This document shows, piece after piece, positions 10,444 to 20,000 of a stretch of DNA of 64,000 nucleotides. The stretch comes from Tritrichomonas foetus (Eukaryota; Parabasalia; Tritrichomonadida; Tritrichomonadidae): positions 1 through 64,000 of the forward strand of contig MLAK01000272.1 in NCBI GenBank assembly GCA_001839685.1. Reading direction: 5' to 3'. A program made the position numbers and the translations under genes. The notes under the pieces were generated by a model, which was not told the origin of the DNA, searched no databases, and saw only the letters and a list, made by a program, of their open reading frames with translations. Within the stretch, counting starts at the first letter, position 1, and the number at the start of each line of letters is the position of its first letter.

Positions 10444-11331
10444 ATGGTTCCCGATGATACTCTGTCCAATCCTGAAGAAGGATTGAGTATGTCCAGCCAG
10501 ATTTCTGGCAAAATGTTTAGTGACGAAATGTCACAATATGGNGAAATTCCTTTCGAGGAATTAATTGTTCGTATGAGAAGCAATTTGTGTAACTTGCAGC
10601 AACTTTGCGAAGAGACGAAGATGAACTTTATTTATTCGGAATGGAACATNATGAAGAANCTNGACAAAAGACTCACCAACGACTCAGAGAAACACATCAC
10701 CGCCTTCATACACCACTACTAAAAAGAAGTAGAAATGGAAAAGAAATTGAAGAAGATCAAAGAAGAAATGAAGAAATTGGAAGAGTCCAATGAGAACAAG
10801 GACAAGAAGATCAAGAGACTTGAAGAGAGACTGAAGAAGCTTAAAGATTCACAACCTCCTGTCACCTATAGAGAAGTTCAAAAAGAAGCTAAAGAAGTTG
10901 AAGATGCGAAGAATCAAGGTTTTCCNGAACAGTGCATGAAAATCTTGTATTACACAAACTNCATCCGGTTCTTGGAAAGGAAGATGGGATGTTTCGAACT
11001 CATAACCAANAAGATTCCGAAGCACATTGAAGCCTATCCAGACAAAGTAGCCGAACTTGAAACAGAAATGTCNGANCTACGNANCAAATTAGNAGGCTNC
11101 ATTACGGACTATGAACAGAAGATTGATCACTATTCAAAAGTTTACTTCCCAATAGTCCAAGAATGTTACAATCGGAATCATGCCTTCAGAAGAAAGTATC
11201 TACGATTTCTCGAATATCTTTCTGTTCCATCAGGTTATGAGAAGTTTCGAGATCCTGAGATCAAAAACTACATCCGACCGAAGAAGTACCTCAAGAACTT
11301 CGAAGGCATTGACAAGAGATTGGAGTTCTAA
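10444..11331 (+). pseudogene. Coiled-coil protein gene split by one in-frame TAA; N-containing, family unknown
   Basis: Two open frames (to 10722 and from 10735) are in the same reading frame and separated only by a TAA at 10720-10722 followed by KEVE. Joined, they would give about 295 residues: an acidic N-terminus, a helical region (FEELIVRMRSNLCNLQQLCE), a strong Lys/Glu coiled coil at 10735-10860, and a helical C-terminal part ending KYLKNFEGIDKRLEF. About ten ambiguous bases (N) lie in this gene, which suggests a multicopy sequence whose copies were merged in assembly. The TAA could be real or an assembly artefact. The frame is also open upstream of the ATG to about 10405. I do not recognise the family. 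Confidence 0.5.
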
Positions 11332-11413
11332 AAGGATGAAATTCAGGATTAGGTCCTTCACTTAAATCATAAAATCCCGTTAATCTTGGTTGACGGCTTC
11401 TATTATTAGACAT
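11291..11413 (-). pseudogene. Truncated 5' end of a small ORF (MSNNRSRQPRLTG)
   Basis: On the minus strand an ATG at 11413 opens a frame reading MSNNRSRQPRLTGFYDLSEG and NPEFHPF. It then runs into the 3' end of the coiled-coil gene and stops. The first 28 codons look like a genuine protein start. The gene therefore appears to be cut near 11331. It lies only 53 bases downstream of the minus-strand ORF at 11467-11679, a spacing tighter than elsewhere in the window. Confidence 0.35.
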
Positions 11414-11466
11414 TTTCATTTTATTTAAATAAAAATACTTAAATACTTATTTAATTATTTTTTTAT

Positions 11467-11679
11467 TTAATTATTTATAAATTCATTAATGCTTTCCATG
11501 TCATCTAACACCTCGAGGTATACTTTCATGATGACATAGAAGTAATCTGTATCTACTGATACCATGGCTTTATGGAAAAACNTTCTNTNGTTGTTTTCNA
11601 TATTCTNGACTTCGATTCCATTGAACCAAACCCTGTAGAAAAATCTGGATCTGCTGAACTGGAAGAATCTGAGGAACAT
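11467..11679 (-). CDS. Small hypothetical protein with ambiguous bases
   Basis: A 70-residue frame starts at an ATG (MFLRFFQFSRSRFFYRVWFN) and ends SINEFINN. Five N bases fall in its middle. It lies head-to-tail with the truncated ORF at 11413. No domain was recognised. The compact arrangement and the N bases link it to the neighbouring coiled-coil gene as part of one multicopy element, but this is inference. Confidence 0.35.
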   Translation of the reverse strand: MFLRFFQFSRSRFFYRVWFNGIEVXNXENNXRXFFHKAMVSVDTDYFYVIMKVYLEVLDDMESINEFINN

Positions 11680-11708
11680 AATAAAAAATGAAGTGATTTA
11701 CAAAAGAG

Positions 11709-12135
11709 AGACTCTAGAAGAATTGAATGGTTTATGTTCAGAATTTCTTCTGGAATCTTCTAGACTTACCTCCAAAAAAGTATATTTATTTTATCATGTA
11801 GAAACGATTTAGTGAGACAGGAATGAGACAAAAAATTTTTAGGTAAATCTAGAAGAATTGAATGGTTTATGTCCAGAATTTCTTCTAAAAGTAGAAGGAT
11901 CTAGAAGAATTTAGGGATATATAGAAGAGTTTAGGTAAATCTAGAAGTATTGAATGGTTTATGTTCAGAATTTCTTCTGGAAGTAGAAGGATTTAGAAGA
12001 GTTTAGGTAAATCTAGAAGAGTTTAGGTAAATCTAGAAGAGTTTAGGTAAATCTAGAAGAGTTTAGGTAAATCTAGAAGTATTGAATGGTTTATGTTCAG
12101 AATTTCTTCTGGAAGTAGAAGGATCTAGAAGAAAT
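11709..12135. repeat. Mixed tandem repeat field (TCTAGAAGAGTTTAGGTAAA and longer unit)
   Basis: Two interleaved units are visible. GTTTAGGTAAATCTAGAAGA repeats about four times at 11998-12076. A longer unit containing GAATGGTTTATGTTCAGAAT followed by TTCTTCTGGAA occurs near 11727, 11859, 11951 and 12083. No coding capacity is evident. Confidence 0.85.
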
Positions 12136-12226
12136 TCTTTGATATTGGTGATAGCATCGATGATGATCATTGGTTTCGAAAGGTCGTCATTGTGGGACCC
12201 AGACCTTTGGGATGGGGACCACTATG

Positions 12227-13901
12227 TAAACTCCTTTCAACAAACCAGGTTTATTTTGAATATAGGTTATTTTTACGTAACACAAAAAGTAGATATCGTC
12301 GAAAATTTCTTTACTAATAGTTAACGGCCCTCCCTCAAAATAAACCTGCTTTATTGAACACTTTCTTGACTTATTCAAAGGAATGATTTTTTAATTGCAT
12401 TGTATCTATTTTTGAGTTGTGCTGCCGTCTTACCTGGGGAAAACTGTTTAATAATCTTCCATTTTTGTCAAATCTCGTAGACTTTCGAGATAGTTAATTT
12501 ATCTTCATCTTGATTAAAGTTTCCTATTCCATTATCATTATCAATTGGATCTTGCGAATTCACATACACATAATGCTCTCTCCATTACTGGAAATCACAA
12601 GATATAATCGATAACGAAATGACTCCACTAACCTATTGATGGTTTCTATGGAGATTTGGTCCCATATTTGAGAGACAGTTTCTTTTAATTCTTGGATTGT
12701 TCGAACATTTTTTACATTTAATATTTTTTTCATAATTCCCCNAANGTTTTCTATCACGTTANTGTCAGGACTGTTTGCTGGCCAAATTTTGAGATAGTTT
12801 AAATGATATTTTAGATATGTTGTAGATAAGCGCCCAGTATGGGCTGGTGCGCCATCCTGTTGAAATATATAATTGCAGACACCAAAATGATNGTTCATAT
12901 CATCAAGAAGGCCATTTTGTGAAATAGATTGAATATAGCTTTTTTGATCTACAGTTTTTTCATGAAAAATTAATCTCGACTTGAAGTTTTCTCCGATTNC
13001 ACCAAAAATCATGATACCATTATTAAATTTCTGGCGTTCTGCAAATATTGCAGGATGCTCATCACCATAACGTCTGTATACCCATCTATTATCCGGACCG
13101 AGCGAAAACCTTGATTCATCACTAAACANNATATTTCGACACAACTCGTTTTTTATCATTGAATACGCNAAACTTACCCTTTTGAATTTTNGTAATTCGG
13201 TTAGCATTTGTTTCTGCTTCGGTGGTCGATATCGAAAACGTAATGAATTACGAATTGAATGCAAAGTGCCAATAGATACATGAAGAAATTGGTTTGAAAC
13301 AAGTTCTTGCAATCTTCGATATGAAATTCGTTGATCTAACTCTACATTAAGACAAACAAAGTTCAGAATTTCGCTAGAAATTTGTTTAGGACGTCCATAC
13401 ACCAATTGTTGACGAAGCTGATGTGTTTCAGAGAATTGATGAAGAACACGCCTGATTCTATCTGATCCGCTTTTAGTCGATTTTTTTGTCAATTCGATAT
13501 TTTGATAGAGATAATAAGAAAATAATATTTCTTGATCCTTGTTATCAAACGTTGGTAAATACCGTAATAAATCAAGGGAATGCATAGAATTGGATTTTAT
13601 AAGAGTAATTGTGTGTTTCCATGGTTCAGGAAGGTACACAATATCGGATAAATAATTATTTTTCATTTTGGAAATCGACATTTTTTTACAGGTCAAATCT
13701 AACCGCTAATTCTCGTTGAAAGCAATATACTTATATCTTGATAGGTAATAGAAAAATGTTTATTAAAATCATTTATTAATATTTTAAACAAATAATATTA
13801 AATATATTTTAGAAAAGAAAGATTTATTACGGTGTATTTATTGAGCAAACAGACATTCTTTCAAAAAAAAGTGACCAATCTGGTTTTTTGAAAGGAGTTT
13901 A
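12227..13901 (-). mobile_element. Tc1-like (DD34E) transposon
   Basis: Matching inverted ends of about 23 bases are visible. The left end reads AACTCCTTTCAACAAACCAG from 12229. The right end, on the minus strand, reads AACTCCTTTCAAAAAACCAG from 13899. Both abut TA (12227-12228 and 13900-13901), the Tc1/mariner target. The transposase gene lies between. The total of about 1.67 kb is usual for Tc1-like elements. Ambiguous bases inside suggest several near-identical copies in the genome. Confidence 0.8.
12560..13696 (-). CDS. Tc1-like transposase
   Basis: The 378-residue protein has an N-terminal DNA-binding half with helix-turn-helix character (about 60-190, including YGRPKQISSEILNFV). The C-terminal half is a DDE_3 core. 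The catalytic residues are D in FSDESRFSLG, D in FQQDGAPAHT and E in SPDxNVIEN. The last two are 34 residues apart, giving DD34E. No stops occur. Several codons contain N, which leaves residues such as those after ELCRN undetermined. The start ATG at 13696 is the most distal one; MSISKMKNN five codons later is an alternative. It would mobilise the surrounding element by cut and paste. Confidence 0.9.
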   Translation of the reverse strand: MTCKKMSISKMKNNYLSDIVYLPEPWKHTITLIKSNSMHSLDLLRYLPTFDNKDQEILFSYYLYQNIELTKKSTKSGSDRIRRVLHQFSETHQLRQQLVYGRPKQISSEILNFVCLNVELDQRISYRRLQELVSNQFLHVSIGTLHSIRNSLRFRYRPPKQKQMLTELXKFKRVSXAYSMIKNELCRNXXFSDESRFSLGPDNRWVYRRYGDEHPAIFAERQKFNNGIMIFGXIGENFKSRLIFHEKTVDQKSYIQSISQNGLLDDMNXHFGVCNYIFQQDGAPAHTGRLSTTYLKYHLNYLKIWPANSPDXNVIENXXGIMKKILNVKNVRTIQELKETVSQIWDQISIETINRLVESFRYRLYLVISSNGESIMCM

Positions 13902-14666
13902 GACCTTTCATACAGGAGGACTTTGTCCGTAGGATCTTGCTTTCACCTCATCTGATAGATAACCTTTTATTTGTTTTGTTTCAACATGAGTCTCTCGTGG
14001 GTTTAATTATTGTTTCTTATTTCATTGACATATTTTGATTCTCAAAGTTCACTAACTTTTGAAATTTGGGCTTTCTCATAATAACCATATCATTACAAAC
14101 TGGGTTAAAAACACCCCCTATAAAAGTGTGCACTAATACGTGTGTGAAATGATTGATAACACTCTGAAGATCATCAGAGTTGATTGGGCTGAGTTTTTCA
14201 TTTTGACAAAAATTTAAAAATCTCATTGGGTGAATAATAAAAAGTACACAACCTATGCTTCTACGCTTATGATTTTATTTATATTTTCTCCATATAATTA
14301 GCATAATTAAAAAATAATATATCCAAAATATTAAAAGATTTTGTCTTTTTATTTTTNAGATATTCTTCGATTTAATAAAAAAAGCAATTTTTTTAGAAAT
14401 ACTTATTGTTTTGAATACATTATAATCGTCTATTCCATTGAAAATGAAAATCTACTTTTTTCCCACACATATGCGACATATCCTTGATTTTTGAGAGTAT
14501 TTACATGGATAAGCTCCTTCAAAAGGATTTTAAGAAAGAAAAAAAAATTATGCCCAAAAAATAAGATTCTCAAATAATTTCAGAATTAAATTCAATTTCC
14601 TTCTTTATTAATAAGAATGTTCATGATTTTGTGTGAGTTGAATACAATTGGTTCATTAGATTTTGA
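13902..14666. other. Intergenic stretch with no clear gene
   Basis: A 69-codon minus-strand frame at 14017-14226 has acceptable composition but no recognisable domain or support. One N occurs near 14357. The rest is AT-rich. Confidence 0.35.
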
Positions 14667-15210
14667 TCAAATATCGAATTTTTTTTGAGAACGTAATTCT
14701 CGACAACCAAAAGACGAAAATGCTTTATAAATCGATGTTAATACATTCTGACGAAATTGTGCATGTTGGCAAAGTTTGAAAAAAAATCTAAGCATCAATC
14801 TTTCGGAAAATTCAAATTCAATAAAATTGGTGTATTGCAAGATAAATTCGATAAAATTGTCCACATAGTAGGGATAATATAGAGAAATATTTGAGTAACT
14901 CTTTGATCTAGTGGAAAGGGCTAAATCTTTCATCTGCCTGGAGATTTTAGAAATAACGTGTAATTTCGAAAATAGTAATCAAGCGAATTTTGGCATTTTT
15001 TATTGGTTGAGATCTATTCAGCAAAAATTCGTTGCTGTAAATTAAGCATCAGAGAGTCGGGAAGTTGTTTCCAAGATTCGAAAAAGTTCAGTTCATTTAA
15101 TGACAATAAACGTATTTCCAGGTTGTGTACTTTTGAATAATAAACCAAAAAGAAATTGAGCAATTTGAATTTAAATCCAGTTTGTGATATCAACTTTTTC
15201 CGAAGATAAG
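14667..15210 (-). pseudogene. Broken minus-strand gene remnant
   Basis: Two protein-like frames lie in tandem on the minus strand. One extends down to the TAG at about 15014 (with SLNELNFFESWKQLPDSL). The other runs 14933-14667 (with YYPYYVDNFIEFILQYTNF and LFKLCQHAQF-like text). They are separated by about 80 bases that still read as protein after one stop and one frameshift. The 5' end would run into the plus-strand gene at 15227. It probably represents an inactivated host gene, family unknown. Confidence 0.3.
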
Positions 15211-15213
15211 TGT

Positions 15214-15218
15214 TCATA
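15214..15218 (+). promoter_or_regulatory. Initiator-like TCATA upstream of the gene at 15227
   Basis: TCATA fits the trichomonad initiator consensus TCAYW and lies 9 bases before the ATG. Trichomonad transcripts usually begin at the A of this motif, giving very short leaders. Confidence 0.45.
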
Positions 15219-15226
15219 CAATAAAC

Positions 15227-15766
15227 ATGAAAATGGAAAGCATGAAAAATCCTCCTAGTAATGACAAAACACTGACAATCCATTACGATAATTCGATGTT
15301 CACAATAACAAATGTTCCAAACGATCTAACTGTTGAAGAATTAAGATACCTCTTATATGCATCCAATTTAAGTCCTGTTTTTTCGTTACATGTCGATATT
15401 TCTGTAAAGAAAGAACTACTTTCAGACACAGATATCATTACAACCGATAAAGTGAAACTGGTGTTTACCAAAATGGATTTTAATGAAAAAAATAATTTCT
15501 TGAAAATGAGAATTTTTTTTCGGGTTTTTATTTTGATTCATGTAATTCCATTCATTTTATTCATGTTTGGTTGCAGCTTTCCAATAGCATGCTTCATTTA
15601 CTTTTTCTGTATTTCAATTTATTCAATTTTTTTAATTTATAACAAAAGGTATATCATTTCTTTAAATGCAATATTTATTGCTAAATTTAAAGTACTCGGT
15701 GAGCTGATCTACCACTTTTTCAGGTGGATGTCTCCATTTTTGAATGATGACGAGATGCTTTTATAA
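15227..15766 (+). CDS. Ubiquitin-fold protein with C-terminal membrane hairpin
   Basis: The 179-residue protein has an N-terminal region (about 15-85) that reads like a beta-grasp ubiquitin-like domain: TLTIHYDNSMFTITNVPND, then LTVEELRYLLYASN, then a loop ending DKVKLVF. Residues about 95-150 contain two strongly hydrophobic stretches (VFILIHVIPFILFMF and ACFIYFFCISIYSIFLIY), probably a membrane hairpin. The C-terminus is cytosol-like and acidic. The design resembles ubiquitin-like membrane proteins of ER quality control (HERP or DSC type), but no specific orthology is claimed. An initiator-like TCATA precedes the ATG. MESMKNPP two codons downstream is an alternative start. Confidence 0.6.
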   Translation: MKMESMKNPPSNDKTLTIHYDNSMFTITNVPNDLTVEELRYLLYASNLSPVFSLHVDISVKKELLSDTDIITTDKVKLVFTKMDFNEKNNFLKMRIFFRVFILIHVIPFILFMFGCSFPIACFIYFFCISIYSIFLIYNKRYIISLNAIFIAKFKVLGELIYHFFRWMSPFLNDDEMLL

Positions 15767-16011
15767 TTTTTTTTTTGTCACATGCAGGCTCTATACATAT
15801 TATTACTACCTTCATAATAATGTTTGTTTAATAAAAATAGAATATAAGAATAATGATCAAGCAATTCTTTATCTTTTTTGATAGATAACGAACATGTGCA
15901 ACTTTTTCATACAATATTCATCGTTGTACAAACTTTTTGACTTTTCATTAATCGTTATTTTAACTTTTTTGGTCTTTGGGCAAACATTTAATAAACGTAA
16001 ACAATTCAAAA

Positions 16012-16016
16012 TCATA
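16012..16016 (+). promoter_or_regulatory. Initiator-like TCATA upstream of the XRP2 gene
   Basis: TCATA lies 10 bases before the ATG at 16027 and matches the trichomonad TCAYW initiator. Confidence 0.45.
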
Positions 16017-16026
16017 TTAATTAAAA

Positions 16027-16950
16027 ATGGGACAAGTAATATCTTACGTTTGGCCATTTTCTTCAAACACACAAGAAACAACAGCCTCCACTCAGGATGA
16101 CAAATCGAAACTCACCAAAGAAACTCCGGCTCAAAATGAAACACCAAAATCGAACGAAACTCAACAGCCATCGCAAGAAGCACCAAAACCAGCAGCTCCA
16201 GCACGGCCACAAATTGATCGATCAATTTTCATTCAAAAAGAAAAGAAAGATGAAACGATTATTCGCGTTCCTGGTCAAATCAACGGAAATCAATTTCTTA
16301 CAGATAAATTAGAAAACTGTAAAGTTATTGTTCATGATTTTTGTGATTCAATGACAATTGATCGTTGCACAAATTGTGAATTTGTATTATCTGCAGTTCG
16401 TGGCTCAATTTTTGCACGAAATTGTAAGAATTGTAAGTTTGCAATGGTTTGTGGCCAGTTCAGGTGCAGAGAATGCGTTGACTGTGATTTCTTCATGCAC
16501 GTCAAAACTGGTCCTGTTGTAGAATCATCAGAAAACCTCAGAATTGGCTGTGCTATTGTTAATTATCCAGAACTTGCGGATCACATGAAAAAAGCAAGAC
16601 TTGATCCAGCCACAAACATTTGGAGTGATGTTCATGATTTCACACCAGGCGAGGGTCACTTCACAATTTGCAGTGGAGCTAAATTGGAGATGGAAATACT
16701 TNATAATGATGNACAACTTATCCTTCCATACACTTATGCACCAGATCATGAAAAANCACGCTTTACCGTTAAATTAGCAGAAGAACATTGGCTTGAAATT
16801 GTTCGATTAAGCCAAACTGAATTACACTTGGAAAACACAAGTAGAGAAAGTGATGGAAACTTCTCGGTTGAAGTTTGTGCAGATTCTGAAGATGCTGCTA
16901 AAGAATTATTAGCTGCATTTTCTCCAATTAGTGTATCAGCCATACAATAA
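16027..16950 (+). CDS. RP2: XRP2 (retinitis pigmentosa 2) homologue, TBCC-domain ARL3 GAP
   Basis: The 307-residue protein begins MGQVIS, a good N-myristoylation context, followed by a low-complexity linker (about 15-65). A tubulin-cofactor-C beta-helix domain with repeated ENC/TNC/KNC turns follows (about 75-200), containing the conserved GQFRCREC motif. R146 corresponds to the catalytic arginine finger of RP2-type ARL3 GAPs. Conserved YPELADHMK and IWSDVHDFTPGEG follow, as in RP2. The C-terminal part (about 210-307) fits the degenerate NDK-like domain. In other eukaryotes RP2 activates GTP hydrolysis on ARL3 and releases lipidated cargo at the ciliary base, which fits a flagellated organism. 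Cys at position 3, palmitoylated in animals, is absent. Three N bases fall near 16702-16756. Confidence 0.9.
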   Translation: MGQVISYVWPFSSNTQETTASTQDDKSKLTKETPAQNETPKSNETQQPSQEAPKPAAPARPQIDRSIFIQKEKKDETIIRVPGQINGNQFLTDKLENCKVIVHDFCDSMTIDRCTNCEFVLSAVRGSIFARNCKNCKFAMVCGQFRCRECVDCDFFMHVKTGPVVESSENLRIGCAIVNYPELADHMKKARLDPATNIWSDVHDFTPGEGHFTICSGAKLEMEILXNDXQLILPYTYAPDHEKXRFTVKLAEEHWLEIVRLSQTELHLENTSRESDGNFSVEVCADSEDAAKELLAAFSPISVSAIQ

Positions 16951-17099
16951 ACTATTTTTTTATTCTGTTAAATCTTCATCATTCATTATATATGTATATA
17001 TTGACTTTATAGAAATCATTAAATAACATAAAATAATCCCAAAAGTATTTTTTCGCGTTTATATATATTTTACTACAAACATAATATATTACAATACAA

Positions 17100-20000
17100 T
17101 TAATTATATAGTTTCAATCCTTCCTCATTTTTGCTGTGTTTCTTTTTGGGAGGAAAGACTGCAACAATTTGTGAATTTTCATTCGAATTTAATGATAAAA
17201 TTGTATTATCATCAATTTCATCACTATCGCTATTTTCATTTCCATTTTTATCATTTTCATCATCTGATTCTTCACTTGATGTATCAAATAAAAATTGAAT
17301 TTGATTTTTTGTTTTTTCTGAAACATTCATTAAAGTGAATAATCTTTCTTTGGTCTGACTAAATTTTTCATCTTTAATAATTTTGAAGAAAAATGGCGAA
17401 TTCTTTGGTGTTACATCTTCATCCTCTGTTCGAGAAACAACTTGAAATCTTACGAGAAATTGGCCATTGTTAAGATCAAGCTGATCATTTGGAATAACTT
17501 CAACTCTGATTGGATTTTTAAGATCTTCTAGAAGTAAATCATCATTTAAAATTTTCATAATTTTTGCTTCTTTAATGGAGATTGCCCTTAATTGAATATT
17601 TTCATCTAATTTATTCCTAATTCGAACATATTGAATCAAATCATGAATTGTTGAACCATATGGAAAAGTTCTCATTGTGATTTTTTCAATGTTATATGCA
17701 TCTTGAGAAAATGAAACAATAACTCTTAAGTAAAAATTACTTTTATCAATTGACAAAATGGTTATTTGGTCACCATTTTTAATTATTTCTCCAATTGTTT
17801 CATATTTTGTATCATCGAGTGGTCTAATAGAATTTCCTGTGTAAATTGCAAGTTTACTTCTTGATGATTTGACTTCAATTTTGAATAATCTAGAAATAAA
17901 TTTTTTCAATTGAGTGAATGTAAAAAATGATGGAAATTCAATCATTTCAATATTTTTTTGTGGAAAAATTAATGTGAATTTAATCGTATCTTTAATAATT
18001 TTATAAAATTGATCAACCATTTTTGGTGCTTCATCTGGAAAAATATCAAAGTATCGTGTTTCGATTCCAAATGTTCCTGCATTTAAAATATATATAGGTT
18101 GTTTGAATTGAGGAACGACTTGGAATATAATAAAAACGCCATCGTCAATCATAAGATCGTTTGGTGTTTGGAAAATATTTATTTCTTTCAACTCTGTAGG
18201 ACCTGATTGAATATATGCAATTAATCCAACATTTGGTTTCAAATTTATTTTCTTTTCAAAAATAGGAATTAGTGAAGCAATTGGAGTATCTTTTGATAAA
18301 GAAACACTTTGAATATAATTGATATAATATGGCCTAAAATTAGGCGAATAAAATTCCAAAAAAATTAAAATTTCATTCTCAAATTTATTTCCTTCTTTGT
18401 CACTATTGCAAGTTTTTTTCTGATTTAAATAATTCTCATGGTTATTAAATTTATTGTTATTAATATTTTGATGTGAATTTACTGTTTTACTTTTCATTTT
18501 CTTCCATATTTTTTGCCCTTTTTTGTTTAAATCTCCAAAACTTTTATCATTCCCGGAATTATAAGAATCATTCAAATTATTTGTGTAATCTAGTGTGTTG
18601 GAAATTAATCTGTAAATGTAATTATATGGATAAGCAAAAAATGAAGTTGTGCAAACGCATTTCATGCTTTGTTTTGTAGTGCATTGAACTCTTCCAAAGA
18701 ACATGGAATTAAATAAATAGAATAATTGAATGTAAGGTTCACCAAGTCTTTTTGAAACTTTATCATAAAGATCATAAATACTACTACTTTTCTTGATTCC
18801 AATTTTTATTGGATAAACAAAAGTTAATTTTTGAGAATTGATGGATTCCTCAGTATAAATATCTACTTGAAGATCATTATCGATAATTTGACTGTCAGCA
18901 ACATCAGCCATTGCTGACCTTGGAATGATAGAATCAGGAACAGGACAAAATAAGTCTGGTAAATCATCATGTCTCATATAAACAAGCATATAGGCAGAAT
19001 GTTTTTTAGAATTACTTGTTTCATTTTTGCTGTTTAATATGTGATTTAATTGTTTTTCATTATTCAGTAGATTTTCATTGTTTAAGTGATTTTCTGTGCT
19101 CATTATATTTTCGTTTGTGTTTTCTTGTTGATTATAGCCGAAATTATCATCTACTGCATCATTCTGAGTCGCATACGTAACAGCACTATCATTAAATTGA
19201 AACCATTGCTCAGATTGATTTGATGTTTTCAAAAAAGTGTAAAAATGTCCATCTTCAGCATCACCAGAGTGCACAATAACTCCAAATAAGTCATAAATAG
19301 TCGATTTATCATTTGGTGAATCTTTAGCTAAATATGGGCTCATATCTAAAGTTAAAGGAAATGACAAATATGAGTTAATTTTTAATCCTTTTTCAGATTC
19401 AAAATCGAATCTTCGAAGATGGAAATACAATATGGAAGGTAAAGTTAAAAAGCTGTAGCATTTAGTGGCATCTTGAAGACCATAAGAACCAGTATTATAT
19501 TGATTATTTCCGTAAAGATATTCAGGTGCAATAAAATGAGCTAAAGATTGTTCAAGTGATTGAAATCCTTTAACATCCAAAGCAATGTAATCGAAAAATT
19601 CATCTTTTGAGGAAAAATAATCTACATTGATACAATTAATATAGGATCTCCATGTTCCTCTAAATAGCAAAGCAATGGAATTTTTTTGGGGAGTTGCTTC
19701 TAACTTTGATTCGATCTTTTCTAAAAAAATACAATAAAATTCTTGTATATCTTGTTGGTCATTTATCTGCTTTTCTTCCCAACCAAAAGATTTAGTGAGC
19801 AAAATTGTTGAAACTGGCTCATGTCTTGTTTGCATCTGTGCAAAAAGTCTTTGAACGTTCCAGAGGATCGATTTTTCATAATCAGATGAAAGTTTTTCAC
19901 AGTCGACTTGATAAATAATTTTTCGAAAAGCTGGAATGTGAAATAAATTTTGAATAATTGAATTAATGTAACATGTGGCACCTTGATTTCGAATTCCACA

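Noticed and set aside
10401..10583. Minus-strand frame opposite the coiled-coil gene
   Set aside because: It overlaps the plus-strand frame, which has better protein character, and lacks any domain.
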